Shown: positions 11,347 through 22,513, counted from the stretch's first letter. The stretch is DNA of 64,000 nucleotides from Cercospora beticola (GCF_033473495.1 NC_088936.1:4464001-4528000); one strand, 5' to 3'. Notes: generated by a model from the sequence alone, not told the origin. A program made the numbers and translations.

Positions 11347-12879
11347 TTATGTGTTCGGTAAATATTCTCCCATTTCAGCATCGGGTGGAAAATACAATTT
11401 GAATTTCGGTCGCTCCAAATCCATCAAATTACGCAGAGAGTTCCAAGTCTTATGGTAAGGAGAAAGCACGTCTTCCAGGCTCCGATCAGATCGTGCCATC
11501 GCAACCAGAGATTCAACGTTGAATTCCGGATCTCGGAGCACATATTGAATGGTCTTTCGTTCTTCTCGAGCATCGCATTGTAACAGGACGGCGCCACGAG
11601 CGTGTAATGCTCCGTCCGCATAATTGACCTTGCTGGCTTCATGGCGAACTCCAACGTAGATGGCAAGGTACGATGACAAGCTTGTCGCGCTGAGTTTGCA
11701 GCGTAGGGGGTAAAGGAGCCAAAAAGTAGGTCCTGGACGCGGTGAGAAACCTTGCGGCAAGACGATTTTGGTTTCAAGACCTCTCTGTGTACGCGTGAAG
11801 ACTGATTGAGCAAGCACGTGAGTGCCGCGGGTGTTTTGCGCATTCTCTAATACTGCTTCGGTGCAACCCTCGAACGCAGCAGGGCCGGAGGCGAGAAGAG
11901 AGAACCCATTGTGCCGGAAGAAGTTTTCTTGACGATAGTACTGGCTGGCGTCGGGCTTCCACATGAAGAGGGATTGATCTGTGCCTCGACTGAGTATCTC
12001 TAGTTGCAGTCTCTCGAAAGCCTTTTCGCCGCCTTCGCCGTAGAGCAGAGGCATGTTCACGCCGAACAGGCCGAGCAGGCAGTATGCCATATCTTCAGGT
12101 CGCGTTGTGGTTCTTTTCGAAGCCCAGCTCATGCGCTGCGCTATACACGGGAGAGTACGCCGGCCGACCAATAGGTTCTCGAGCGAGATACGTGTTGCTT
12201 CTTGCACTAATAAGTGTAGAGATAGGCCTTTGATCTCGCGCGACTGCGGATTTACAGAAGTGCTCTTATTGCAATTGCCTATTCTTTGGAAAGATGTGTT
12301 GTAGAAGTCGATGGCATAGGGCGCGATAAGCTCTTGCAATGTCCAGCCTCGAGTGAACCATTTGCTGGCAAGGAACTCCTCAACGGCGAATGGTACGAGC
12401 TCTCCGGATCTTACGAACGAGGCTTCGTCAGTGTGAACTTTCAAGCGCATGAATGTGTCTCTGACATCCTCGAAGGAGGATTTTCGAGTCGGTGATGGCT
12501 TGTAGTGATCTTTTAGCTGCACCACATGGTTTGGTTCGTGCTCAGGCAGCTCGTGCACATCCGGAAGGAAGACTAAGCAGACAGCAGAGTTCGAATACCA
12601 TGCAAACATGGAGTTGATCGCTTCGGACAGCTCGGCGGATGAGCGCTTGTCGATGCAGCAGGTGTCGACCCAGGCCCATTCCAATTTGTATGTCTCTCGG
12701 GCAAAATCGCATGTTTTGGCAATCTTCTGGTAGCCATACCCGTCCTGTTTGCGCCCGGCAGTAAATTCTTCGTAAGAAACTTCACTGTCCGACCAGACGT
12801 GTGACAGGATTGCGTATTTGGGTATCTCAGAACCTAGGAAGTCGCGGAATTGCAGGCTTGTTGTATTGATAAGGCGCAT
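11347..12879 (-). CDS. HET-domain (heterokaryon incompatibility) protein
   Basis: Single exon, 510 aa. The N-terminal HET domain is clear: MRLINTTSLQ, KYAILSHVWSDSEVSYEEF, WAWVDTCCIDKRSSAELSEA and INSMFAWYSNSAVCLVFLPD, then FTRGWTLQELIAPYAIDFY near residue 180. The standard following block is also present (ARISWA-type RMSWASKRTTTRPEDMAYC, GLFGVNMPLLYGEGGEKAF). HET proteins take part in non-self recognition and programmed death after hyphal fusion. The C-terminal ~200 residues have no recognised partner domain: no NACHT, ankyrin or WD repeat. It appears intact. Which allele or partner it senses cannot be read from sequence. Confidence 0.92.
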   Translation of the reverse strand: MRLINTTSLQFRDFLGSEIPKYAILSHVWSDSEVSYEEFTAGRKQDGYGYQKIAKTCDFARETYKLEWAWVDTCCIDKRSSAELSEAINSMFAWYSNSAVCLVFLPDVHELPEHEPNHVVQLKDHYKPSPTRKSSFEDVRDTFMRLKVHTDEASFVRSGELVPFAVEEFLASKWFTRGWTLQELIAPYAIDFYNTSFQRIGNCNKSTSVNPQSREIKGLSLHLLVQEATRISLENLLVGRRTLPCIAQRMSWASKRTTTRPEDMAYCLLGLFGVNMPLLYGEGGEKAFERLQLEILSRGTDQSLFMWKPDASQYYRQENFFRHNGFSLLASGPAAFEGCTEAVLENAQNTRGTHVLAQSVFTRTQRGLETKIVLPQGFSPRPGPTFWLLYPLRCKLSATSLSSYLAIYVGVRHEASKVNYADGALHARGAVLLQCDAREERKTIQYVLRDPEFNVESLVAMARSDRSLEDVLSPYHKTWNSLRNLMDLERPKFKLYFPPDAEMGEYLPNT

Positions 12880-13601
12880 GTCAGGTCCTGCTCAGCTGCA
12901 CAGTACTGTGTCCACAATATTGGTAGCTCAGTATCAGCTATGTAACATCAGCGCGAAGATGCGGTGCAGAACATATGCACGCAGAAAGGCGCAGGGTCGA
13001 GGTGAGGCTGTGAGCGCCACCATATGCAGCGCCAAACGCCTCATCAGGCGAGGCCGCCATACTCCAGGAGTGGTGAGTGAGGAGGTCCTGGACTACCTCA
13101 GTATCTTATCAACTGTTGCTGGCGTGTGACTCTGGTTAGTAGGAGATCATCTCTATCATCAGCTTGCAGTGTTTGAGTTGAACCTGCTCTGGCAGTGTCT
13201 AATGCTCGCAGCGGTTGACATCTCCTAGCACTGGGGGTGGGCTGTCTGCGGCTGATAGCGACCGTCTACCGCAGGTCCATGTGTTGTATCATAGATTCAT
13301 AGCATTGTTCGTGGAGGGAAAATCGAGTTGAACAGCGTTAGATAAGGAAAGTGCTCGTTTAGTGGCAGCCGGATCTCGGCATGCTCGGTTCACCCAAGGC
13401 CGCCGAGACGGAAGGCTGACGACTCGTGTTCATCGGAGGATTGGCAAGGAGTTTGGAGGCGCATCTGCACAATTGCATGAAGCAAACGACAGGGCTTGAA
13501 TGCACTGGAATACTGGGCGCAATGGGAACAACGAGGTAGCGCCAGACAGCCAAACACCCACCGCAGTCGACCGGCCCTGAGCGCCGTTGATCTCGTGAGC
13601 C
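12880..13601. other. Divergent promoter region, HET / Vps70-like
   Basis: About 720 bp between the starts of two divergent genes. No further gene or strong motif was found. Confidence 0.5.
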
Positions 13602-16376
13602 ATGGAGGACGACGACGACAAATACGCCCGCTACGCACACGTGCCCATTCCCTCTTACGAAGACGCCATCAACCGCCCCAGTTCGTCCCAAAACATCCGA
13701 GAAGCAGAGCGAGAAGGATTACTAGGTCAAGATGGCCGAACGAGCACATATCGACCCCCTACGGCAGAGTCGCCACGATCGAGCGAGGACAGCGACCTTC
13801 GACTACCCGAAGTGAACGGCGACGATGACGATGAACGACGGAGAGTGGAAGAGCTCGACTACCTCGACCCTTCGACACCAGATCCAGACTCCCGGAGAGC
13901 TGGCTTGTACCATCGCGCTCGATTACGAAACAAATTCACACAACACTTGTCCAACCTGGGCGCAACACTCTCTTCCATTCGATTACCTTCCTTTCGATCA
14001 TTATATTCCCCTGTACAATCACCGCCGGACGAGGATCGCGACAACAGCAACGAAAATGACACCCCAGCTGAGCCTCCCCAACGAATGGCCTGGCTCTACC
14101 GACCACTTCCTTCCATTCCCGATCAATATCGCATGGGCGCAGCAACTGCAGCACGACTATGCGGCCTCATGTCTATTGCAATCCTAATTTACGTTCTCTT
14201 CATACTGGACATCTTCCCCAATGGAGGACGATATCTGGGCACTCGCTTCGATCCGGAATCCGTACGCGCATATGTGCAGGACAATGTGGACGCTGGGCGA
14301 ATAGAGGAATACCTATACCACATCACGGGCTACGATCACGTAGCGGGAACAGAAGGAGATCTTTACATGGCAGAGTGGATGAAGGAGAAGTGGAGGGAAG
14401 AGGGGTATTTGGACGACCTGAGTCTCAAGAGCTACTATGTCTATCTCAACTATCCAACACAAGATGGGAGGAGCGTCGAGATCGTAGAGCCGAAAGGGAA
14501 AAGGTGGAAGGCCAAATTGGAAGAAGAAAGAGCAGATCCGGTCAAGCAACAAACGTGGGCGTGGCATGGCCACAGCAAGAATGGCCTGGCACAAGGGCAT
14601 CTGATCTACGCAAATGGAGGCAACAGGGAAGATTTTGCGTGGCTTCGAGAGCAAGGAGTCTCGCTGAACGGCAGTATCGCGCTGATGCGGTATTACAGCA
14701 CGCAAGGAGATCGGGCGCTTAAGGTCAAGGCTGCGGAAGAGGCTGGATGTGTCGGGGCTTTGATCTACTCAGATCCTGCAGATGATGGGTCAGCGAGAGG
14801 ACCGGTCTGGCCAGATGGACCTTGGAGACCGGAGGACAGCTTGCAGAGGGGAGGTGTCAGCTTGATGAGCTGGGTTGCGGGCGATCCTCTCACACCTGGC
14901 TTTGCGAGCACATTGGACGCCAAACAGCACAGCCACGAGAATAATCCAGGACTAGTAAACATCCCCTCATTACCTCTAGCTTGGCGAGATGCGAAAGTCC
15001 TGATCGAATCCTTATCTGGACATGGCGTTCGAGTGCCGAAGGAATGGGTAGGAGGAGATCAGGGCTTCACCAAGGAGTGGTTCTCTGGAGCTGCCACATC
15101 TGCGTCTGCCGATGCCCCTGTTGTGAATCTCAAGAACCACAACGATGAGAACGACAAACAGCAGATCTGGAACCTACATGGCACGATTGAAGGTCTAGAA
15201 CAGCCGGAGAAAAAGATCATCGTTGGCAACCATCGCGACAGCTGGTGCTTCGGCTCTGTGGATCCTGGCAGTGGTAGTGCGGTCTTGATGGAGATAGTGC
15301 GAATCTTTGGTGCTCTGCGAAAGCTGGGATGGCGGCCTTTGCGTACCATCGAGTTCGTCAGCTGGGACGCCGAGGAGTACAATCTGGTAGGCAGTACCGA
15401 GTATGTGGAAGACAATATGGATGCACTTCGAGACAACGCTGTGGCATATCTGAATGTCGATGTTGGAGTGTACGGCCCGGATCCGGTCTTTCGAGCTGCA
15501 GGTTCTCCCGTCTGGCAAAGGAGTCTTCTCCATGTGCTAGATCGAGTAGGCACACCAGATGGCCAAGCCACGATACGGCAGATCTGGGACGACAGACAGT
15601 CGAAGCTCGAAGGTCTTGGGGCGGGAAGCGATTATGTTGCGTTTCAAGACATGGCTGGCACGTCTTCAATCGACTTTGGGTTCGAGGGCGCGACCTACGG
15701 CTACCCATACCACTCATGCTACGAAACATTCGACTGGATGAAGAAGTTCGGCGATCCTGAATTCGGCTGGCATCGAACACTCGCTCAGATCTGGGCGTTG
15801 CTCATTTTGGAAGTGGCTGATCGGCCAATCGTTCCCTTTGATCTGAAGAGCTACGCTGATGCGCTGGGAGGGCCGTATCTTGACAATTTACAGCAGTACG
15901 CGGCTTCCCAGATCAAGAAGTTGGGAGGTAAGCGAGATGGCACCCAACTCGACATCACTCCTCTCAAGCAAGCTGCGCAGCATCTGAAAGAAGTCGCGGA
16001 CGAGTTCCACAAATTCGAGGACATCTGGACGACAAATGTTCTTGGAACGGGTGGACTGGAAAGCACCAACTATGCCATGCGAAGGCTGGAGTACAACGAT
16101 GCGCTATCGAAATTCGAGACAGATTTGCTCGATATCTCCAGATCCTCCAAAGACGAAGAACAACACGGCGTACCAGGTCGAGAACAATTCAAGCATGTAG
16201 TGTTTGGGCCCCAGGCCTGGAGTGGATACGATGAGGCCTACTTTCCCGCTGTCAGAGATGCGTTAGACGCAGGTGACTGGAAGCTCGCGCAGGATCAGGT
16301 CCTGAAGGCCGCGCGAATCTTGCAACGCGCAATAGATCAGTTGGAAAACAAGAAAAAGAAGATGATGATGCATTGA
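13602..16376 (+). CDS. Vps70 / glutamate carboxypeptidase II-like M28 membrane protein
   Basis: Single exon, 924 aa. Residues 1-180 are a charged, disordered cytoplasmic part containing an IPSYEDA PY-like motif near 16-22. A single membrane segment lies at about 183-203, giving type II topology. Then come a PA domain (GQLIY/GALIYSDPADDG region), the M28 metallopeptidase domain and a C-terminal transferrin-receptor-like dimerisation domain. By alignment with glutamate carboxypeptidase II all zinc and catalytic positions are kept: H544, D554, E591, E592, D620 and H704, in NHRDSWCFGSVDPGSG, WDAEEYN, LNVDVG and YHSCYETF. Yeast relatives (Vps70, Tre1/Tre2) act in vacuolar sorting or as Rsp5 adaptors. 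Whether it is protease, adaptor or both is open; the PY-like motif plus intact ligands permits either. Confidence 0.9.
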   Translation: MEDDDDKYARYAHVPIPSYEDAINRPSSSQNIREAEREGLLGQDGRTSTYRPPTAESPRSSEDSDLRLPEVNGDDDDERRRVEELDYLDPSTPDPDSRRAGLYHRARLRNKFTQHLSNLGATLSSIRLPSFRSLYSPVQSPPDEDRDNSNENDTPAEPPQRMAWLYRPLPSIPDQYRMGAATAARLCGLMSIAILIYVLFILDIFPNGGRYLGTRFDPESVRAYVQDNVDAGRIEEYLYHITGYDHVAGTEGDLYMAEWMKEKWREEGYLDDLSLKSYYVYLNYPTQDGRSVEIVEPKGKRWKAKLEEERADPVKQQTWAWHGHSKNGLAQGHLIYANGGNREDFAWLREQGVSLNGSIALMRYYSTQGDRALKVKAAEEAGCVGALIYSDPADDGSARGPVWPDGPWRPEDSLQRGGVSLMSWVAGDPLTPGFASTLDAKQHSHENNPGLVNIPSLPLAWRDAKVLIESLSGHGVRVPKEWVGGDQGFTKEWFSGAATSASADAPVVNLKNHNDENDKQQIWNLHGTIEGLEQPEKKIIVGNHRDSWCFGSVDPGSGSAVLMEIVRIFGALRKLGWRPLRTIEFVSWDAEEYNLVGSTEYVEDNMDALRDNAVAYLNVDVGVYGPDPVFRAAGSPVWQRSLLHVLDRVGTPDGQATIRQIWDDRQSKLEGLGAGSDYVAFQDMAGTSSIDFGFEGATYGYPYHSCYETFDWMKKFGDPEFGWHRTLAQIWALLILEVADRPIVPFDLKSYADALGGPYLDNLQQYAASQIKKLGGKRDGTQLDITPLKQAAQHLKEVADEFHKFEDIWTTNVLGTGGLESTNYAMRRLEYNDALSKFETDLLDISRSSKDEEQHGVPGREQFKHVVFGPQAWSGYDEAYFPAVRDALDAGDWKLAQDQVLKAARILQRAIDQLENKKKKMMMH

Positions 16377-17163
16377 GGAGGCTAGCGTGCGCTTGAAAGC
16401 GCGACTTTCGTACCTTGTGTTGTATATTGGCTTGATTGTACCTGTCGTCTAGCATGGCGTTCGGAGCGAGAGGATTCGTTGTTTGCAGTGGATTGCATTC
16501 TATGCATGGCGAGGCGCGGTGCTGAGAGCTCTTTCGGAGTAGCTATTCGTTTTCAATGAAAGAACTGTATTATTCCTGTGGTCGCTTCCCAGCGTCAGAA
16601 GACATCTAGAAGAGCACTATCCGCTGCTCATCTTGATACGTATGTACTGCACGTAGCAGTCGAGACCAGCAACGATGGTATGGAGCGGAGTGGCACTGGT
16701 TCTATAGTGACGATCAAGGAGCCTATCGAGGTCCACAGGATGACACTCGGCCATGTCGACTGAGCAAACTGAAAATTTTCGATCACGATTGCTTTGACAA
16801 CGCGCATCATCTGGTGCCAAAATGTACTGATGGCCTATGGCTTTATGGCACCCATTGGCTACGATCTTGATTACCAAAAGGATATCGTGGTCACACGAAG
16901 TGAGACATTTCTGGCATCGACATTTAAAGCATCGCCACAACGCGCTTCACTGCCAACAATGCTCTATCGAGAAGCCGCGATGTAACATGTGAAAAGTGAA
17001 GCCATGGTGCTGCAGCTGACAAACGAACTCATTCACTTCTTGGGTGCGCCTCCTGCATATAAGCTCGCTCTGTCTTTCTTCAACTCACACGACCACACGA
17101 CTACTGCTCGGCTTTCTTCGATCACCAACACAGGACAAGAATCACCAAACACACATACACATC
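16377..17163. other. Intergenic and promoter region
   Basis: No gene recognised. The distal part is the 3' UTR of the M28 gene; the proximal part, with a TATA-like element at 17058-17062 and a CT/CA-rich leader, is the promoter of the next gene. Confidence 0.5.
17058..17062 (+). promoter_or_regulatory. TATA-like element
   Basis: GCATATAAGC lies about 105 bp upstream of the ATG at 17164, followed by a CT/CA-rich leader typical of well-expressed fungal genes. Confidence 0.4.
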
Positions 17164-17951
17164 ATGTCGCGCTCCATGGGCATCATCCGCGCAGCGGCTC
17201 GTGCTTTCCATGCCAATGTCGTTCGACAGCCCCCAGCGTCTCATCAGCAGATTGCACAGGTTCCAACCACCGCGTCGACGAAGGTCGTCAACGTACACAA
17301 TGTCAAGAGCACCAATCCCCTCGAATCTCATGCAGAGGCTGCTCGCTCCGATTCTGTCATCCAGGGAAAGAAGATGCTTGTGTGCCGCCGCACGAATGGC
17401 ACCTTGACCCTAATCGAAACTCCCGAGGACTCGAGTGCCTCTTCTCAGACTTTCCAAGAATACCGCAACAAGCACATCTTCGCCGAATACGACGAGTATG
17501 CTGTGGCCAAGTCTGCTTCTGGTCAGATCTACTTTGCACCATTTGTCCGACCGGACTCGAGCATTGTGCGGATTCTGGTCGAGTTCAAGGAGCTCAATCT
17601 CGAGCAAATCTATCATCTGGAGAAGGAAGTGCAGTCACTTTTGACGCCAATGAAGAAGGCTTTTGGAAAGGTAAGCTCAGGCTGCACATGTCATGTTTTG
17701 TTACAGGCCAGCTGATTAATCATTTTTATCAACAGACCTTGCCCCCATACGGTCACAACCGCGGCATTGCCCTGGGCGAAACCAAGACCCATGCTTACAA
17801 GGCGAAGGGCGACGAGGTGTGGACTCACGGTACCATGGAGTTCTCGATCCCATTTGAGCACGTGGCCATCTTGGGCGGTATTGGGGAGCTCTACGGCGTC
17901 ACTTTCGTGGGCGACAAGATGGCGTGCATGGGGATGATGGACCTGCTGTGA
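17164..17951 (+). CDS. Unknown protein with mitochondrial-type N-terminus
   Basis: Two exons, 17164-17670 and 17736-17951, with a 65-bp intron (GTAAGC ... CAACAG) that keeps the frame; 240 aa. I do not recognise a named family. The N-terminus MSRSMGIIRAAARAFHANVV is an amphipathic, Arg-rich presequence. The middle is soluble-looking, with IFAEYDEYAVAKSASGQIYF and an acidic/hydrophobic helix LNLEQIYHLEKEVQSLL. Exon 2 is compact and conserved-looking (PPYGHNRGIALGETKTHAYK, WTHGTMEFSIPFEHVAILGG) and ends in a Met-rich stretch. There is no transmembrane helix. It is probably a conserved ascomycete protein; the function is not inferable. Confidence 0.75.
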
Positions 17952-18332
17952 AGATGGACAGATGAATGAGGTTGACTGCAACTGATGATGGATTCAATTG
18001 ACGATGGCCTTTCTATGGGCTCATGTGGATGGACAAGCTGCTATGTGAACGAAGCAATGGAGCCGCGGGACGACTCACTCACTCCAAGGGCGGCATATGT
18101 CACGCTAGATGGAGATTGGGTCTTCGACCGGCTCGAACCAACCTGGTCTGGTGTCGTATGGGCAATTGCCGCCCGCGGCGATAGATGATACGCTGTAGGA
18201 AAGAAAGGAAGTATACCAAAGACAAGGCAAAGCGTATCGGGAACGTAGAACAAGATTTCATATCATTCCATTGAAGCATAATGCTACTCTACAAAGCACA
18301 AAATCTCCCTTCTGCCCTCCTTGACAGCTCTT
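17952..18332. other. Convergent 3' region
   Basis: 3' ends of two converging genes. No coding signal. Confidence 0.45.
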
Positions 18333-18772
18333 CTACGAAGATCCAGTTGGCTGCAAGCAAAATGTAAATCCATTAGTCGAGTACGCCGCACCAGCACAAA
18401 GTCCCTCAGAATCCAAAAATCCCGAAGCAGGACCAGCAGTACCTGCAGCCTTGCCACCTGGTTGAGTTCGAGTCTACAGTGAAACAGAACGTCAGCAACT
18501 ACCATACACACAACACCTTCAACACCTTCCAGTTATTTGTGACAACATACCGAAGTCGCAGCAGGCGCAGTCTCAACAGGGAAGCATTCTGTTCGACCAG
18601 CATCTGGGCCAGCTCCACCTCCGATACAGCCTTGCACGAAACCTGTTGGGCCGTTGATGGCTCCTCCTGCGGTACCGGAGAATGGACCAGCGTTTCCGTC
18701 GATGCCGCCGCCGAGTTCTTGTTGGGCCAGCACTGAGGCGGCGAGGGCGAGGATGGTAAGGGTGAACTTCAT
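18333..18772 (-). CDS. Small secreted cysteine-containing protein
   Basis: Two exons, 18772-18551 and 18473-18333, with a 77-bp intron (GTATGT ... TGTAG), giving 120 aa. The splice adds 46 residues ending FCLQPTGSS. MKFTLTILALAASVLA is a clear signal peptide with cleavage after residue 16. The mature protein of about 104 residues is Gly/Ala/Pro-rich and has exactly four Cys (GC, EC, LC, FC), enough for two disulphides. A TATA box lies about 120 bp upstream. No family is recognised; it could be a wall or surface protein or an effector-type protein. The exon 2 frame is long and uninterrupted, which supports the intron. Confidence 0.75.
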
Positions 18773-19819
18773 TGTTGCTGTGTAGGCGAAGATTATTGGT
18801 TCGAGATTTGATATGTTTGAATACTGTCGATGAGAGTAATATGCTTGTTGATGTTGCTGGCGGTGAGATTCTCTACAGCGCTGAGCGAACGCTTTTATAT
18901 ATCTCGCTCAGCGCACAAATATCATATTTCCTCTGTCTTCCTCCGCGGTCAGTTTCATGGAACTAGGAGGAGACACATCTAGTCTCACGGTTGATGCCGT
19001 ATCAGCCCATCTTCTCACCTTCTACTTCCCGTCTGATCAACATTGAAGCAACCAGCTAAAGTGCAATGAGACTTCGATAGTTTGTGGAGTGCAGTCCAAC
19101 TAGCCGTGCTGACCAAGTTTGATTCGCCCAATACCTCAGGAGGCTCTGTGCAGCTAGGCTAGGGCTGCTGTGTCCATGATCTTCCACGAGCCGAGGCTGG
19201 AGTGATCTGCGATATACCACACGTTTGGAGATAGGTGTCGTGATGCACCTGCATGAGTTCTTCTGACCTTTGGCATTCTTGGCTATAGTTAGGAAGTCTG
19301 TCGACACATCATTCCTCTTTGAGCATGCATGGCGCCGTGCCACTACCTACTTGCATTCGAGGAAAAACCCCAATATACCACCTTTAGTGAGTATCTCATC
19401 CGAGAAGTGTTGGTCGGACAAAAGATTATGGAAGCAGAGATCGTCAGGCACCGCAATAAAGGATTGCACATCAGTCTTCACTTGGTGAGATAAAGATATC
19501 GATATACGAGTTGCACGTGGCATGCGATAGAAGAGTGCGATCGCCCACTTCTTCCCCGCGACGCTACAATATTGTGGCGCCCAGGCGTCTTAAGCATACT
19601 CCGACCACATGCAAGAGAATAGCTGAACTTTCATCACGGCACCAGTAATGAAGCATTGAGCGGAATTTCTGCCTCGGACGAGAGATTTTGTAGGTGGTGT
19701 AAAAGAGAAGCGCATATGTGAGGTCGAAGTCACCCAGAACGCTACGCTGCCCATGTCTTAGTAACAATTCTCAGGTTGCGTGTCCTGTTTCCCAAGCGTC
19801 AGTGCGTTCGTAGAACGGC
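18773..19819. other. Intergenic region with TATA box of the secreted-protein gene
   Basis: Left part is promoter of the small secreted protein. The right part adjoins the 3' end of the TMEM16 gene, and the 700 bp between holds no recognised gene. Confidence 0.45.
18894..18902 (-). promoter_or_regulatory. TATA box (TATATAAAA) of secreted-protein gene
   Basis: Consensus TATATAAAA on the minus strand, about 120 bp upstream of the ATG at 18772. Confidence 0.55.
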
Positions 19820-22194
19820 TTAGAGCTCCTTCTTTTGGTCTGCAGCTGCAGCCTCGTCTTGATACTTCTCGATGAACACCTTGCCCATCTTCGCCGACTC
19901 GCGCCAGCCACGCTGTCGTGACCAGAATCTCTCGATTGGTGTTGCGGCCTTGAGGCTGGCCCTCCTTGCATCTTCCTCCAGAGACTCCCGTGTGATGGGT
20001 GTGTCATTGTCGCTAATATTCGGGACCTTTGGCAGTTTCGCAAGGCTATCCTGGACGAGCTGTTGTCGTGTCAAGTAACGATCTCGTCGCATCTTTTGGC
20101 GACCAGGGGAGTCTATCTTCTGGATTGCACTCCGGACCAAAGCGTGCACAAACAGGTACAGGTGCTCGCTGAAGAAGATGGAAAGCAACAGACCCCAGCC
20201 TTTGATATCGTGTGGTCTGCCATCCGGACCGACTCCGTCGTTGGAGAACATGTACGTCAACGCAGCCATCGTGATGCTGCCGAGCCAGGTCAAGAAGCTC
20301 AAAGCGTCGAGCCATGGTCCGATGGTGTCAGCACGCCACGGCGTAGGTCGTTGCATCTCGACGCAAATCTTGACAGCATCTGCGCGCAGCTCGAACCAGT
20401 TGTTGACCAGGTAACTAGCAGGGACAAGTGGCCAGACGACTGAGAACAGTGACAGGTATCCAAATTGGATGATCATCTCTCGCAGATCGGTATAGACATC
20501 GTATGTGGGCAATTCGGCCTCGCTGCGTACGCGGTCCAAGAATTCCTTCTCTTCCTGCGGCGCATCGGCAACTGCGTCAGACTGCTCGAGCCCAGTGCCG
20601 GTGCGACTCGCTTTGATCTCCTTGAACTTGAGACCACCTTGCCTCTTGACGTATGGCACGACAACTTCCATGGCGAAGTTGACAATCGAAGCAGTCACCG
20701 CGAAGTAGATCGTTTGCTTGCGAAGTCGGTCGGGATTGATCGTATAGTGTCCTCCTTTGGTAGTCTTTGCTCGTGCTGCTTCAGTTGCGAACATTCTACT
20801 GAATACATCCAGATACGGGACGAGCACGCTACCAAACGGTACGTACACAAAAGCTGTGAGGATAATACCCATGTATGAAGTGATGAAGTCCAGAATGAAC
20901 AGCTTCGCAGTGAGCGCTCGGCCATTGGCAGTGTCAGTCTCGTAATTCTCAAAGTCGTTCAATCTCTTTGCAGCATTGGTGAGTGCCCCAGTAAGCAGAG
21001 GCAAGCAGGTCGTCAGAATAACTGTCGGCGTGAAGGTCAAGATGGACTTTCCTGGACCGTCGTAGATCTCGCCGATAAAGATCTCAATCGCAAAGCAGAG
21101 GATGATGAGACTACCAAGGACCAATACTGCGAGGATGGCGAATGGCAGCTGCAATGCTTGACGCTTCAGTCGCTCGTCCCATGGGAAGATCTTCACGAGC
21201 TCTCCTGTAGCAGGGTCCTCGACCTCTTTTGAAGGCTGAAACTCGTGGCGCTTGCTCTCAATGCTGCTCACTCCGCGAACCCCCCATCTTATTGAGAGAT
21301 CTTGCTCCTGGTGTCGCCACCACTCCACGAAGACAATCGACCAGAGGCACAGGACGATGGCATAGAAGGCGCTGAACGAGCCCAAGAAGAAGTATGCGAA
21401 GACACCGAATCCTGTCGGAAACAGTAGGAAGTTGAAGTAGGTTTGCTCGAAGGCAAAGTAGAAGGCGACCTTCTCGCCAAAGCGATTGCGAATGTCGTCC
21501 AGGTCCTCGGAAGAAATGGCCCACTGAGTTGCCCACTTCTTGAGCCAGTGCTTGTTGAACGTGTGGTCGTGCAGAGCAAATATGCTCTCGACATTCTCCC
21601 ACTCAGTCGACTTCACCCTAATGCCAGCACCGCCTTCATCCTCTGGATTGGTGATCATTTGGTAGACAATGCGTTGACGTTCAGCTTCGGCCAGCGGATT
21701 CTGTTCCAGAGATGCTCGCACGTCTTGTGGGGGCTCGCCAGTTTGCACGCCATGGATCCAGTCCTTGACTCTGCTTCGATACACTTCTGCGAACATGTGG
21801 TCCTCACTGGCAACTTGCACAAATAGCAAGACAGAGTTCTTATCTCCATTGCGGGCCTCAGTGGCCAAGCCAACCGCAGAGAGCTTCTCGCATAGCTTCT
21901 CGAAACCAGCGGCAGCTTTGGATTTCTCTACGTGTTTGTTAGCTTGAAGCTGCCAATGACTTTGACTATGGGCTTCGCACCTGAAGGTTCGAAGCGATAG
22001 CTGATAATGAAGTCCACGCCCATGTTGGTATTGAGCGCCTGACTCTTGGCCATGTTGCCTGGAACTAGCTGGTTGGTCACCAGCTCGCTGATAGATCGTG
22101 GAAAGGTGGACCGCTTCTTGAAAGGCTGAGCAACTGAGCTGACACTGTTGTTCTCGAGCGGTCCCAGCTTGTCGCCGGCAGCGTCTTCAGACAT
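19820..22194 (-). CDS. TMEM16/anoctamin family protein (fungal scramblase type)
   Basis: Two exons, 22194-21981 and 21927-19820, with a 53-bp intron; 773 aa. The sequence closely follows the Nectria and Aspergillus TMEM16 proteins: MGVDFIISYRF near the N-terminus, GFEKLCEKLSAVGLATEARN, HTFNKHWLKKWATQWA, FYFAFEQTYFNFLLFPTGFG, WGVRGVSSIESKRHEF and a ten-helix membrane core. The calcium-site segments are present: VNFAMEVVVPYVK, VNNWFELRADAVK and LLLSIFFSEHLYLF, with acidic residues at the family positions. Known homologues are Ca2+-activated phospholipid scramblases with channel activity, and yeast Ist2 tethers cortical ER to the plasma membrane. The C-terminal tail is charged, with the conserved PIERFWSRQRGWRE. 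Divergent from the SDR gene across about 320 bp. Confidence 0.93.
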
Positions 22195-22513
22195 CCAAGT
22201 GCGGATTCTAGAGGGAAGAAAAGGAATATCAGAATCGATGATAGCACAGTAGGGTCGCCGCTACAGCTGGACCAGCCAATGCGAGTAGCTTAAGCAGGTC
22301 TGTTTGGCGGAATAGCAGGGAATTGGCGTGGTGGTACGCACCCCTCGTCATCGTGCAGGCGGCAGGTCCCAATCTGCCAAGACATCTCATCAATGGGCAG
22401 GGGCCAGTCGATCATCGCGTGTCTCTGACGTTGACATCTTTTGAACGACGCATGAATCAATCATCATCAATATCAACGCTCAAGATGACTTACGACCACA
22501 CACCATCTTCAAC
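22195..22513. promoter_or_regulatory. Shared divergent promoter, TMEM16 / SDR
   Basis: About 320 bp between two ATGs facing away from each other. No TATA box stands out; promoter function is inferred from gene layout. Confidence 0.4.
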
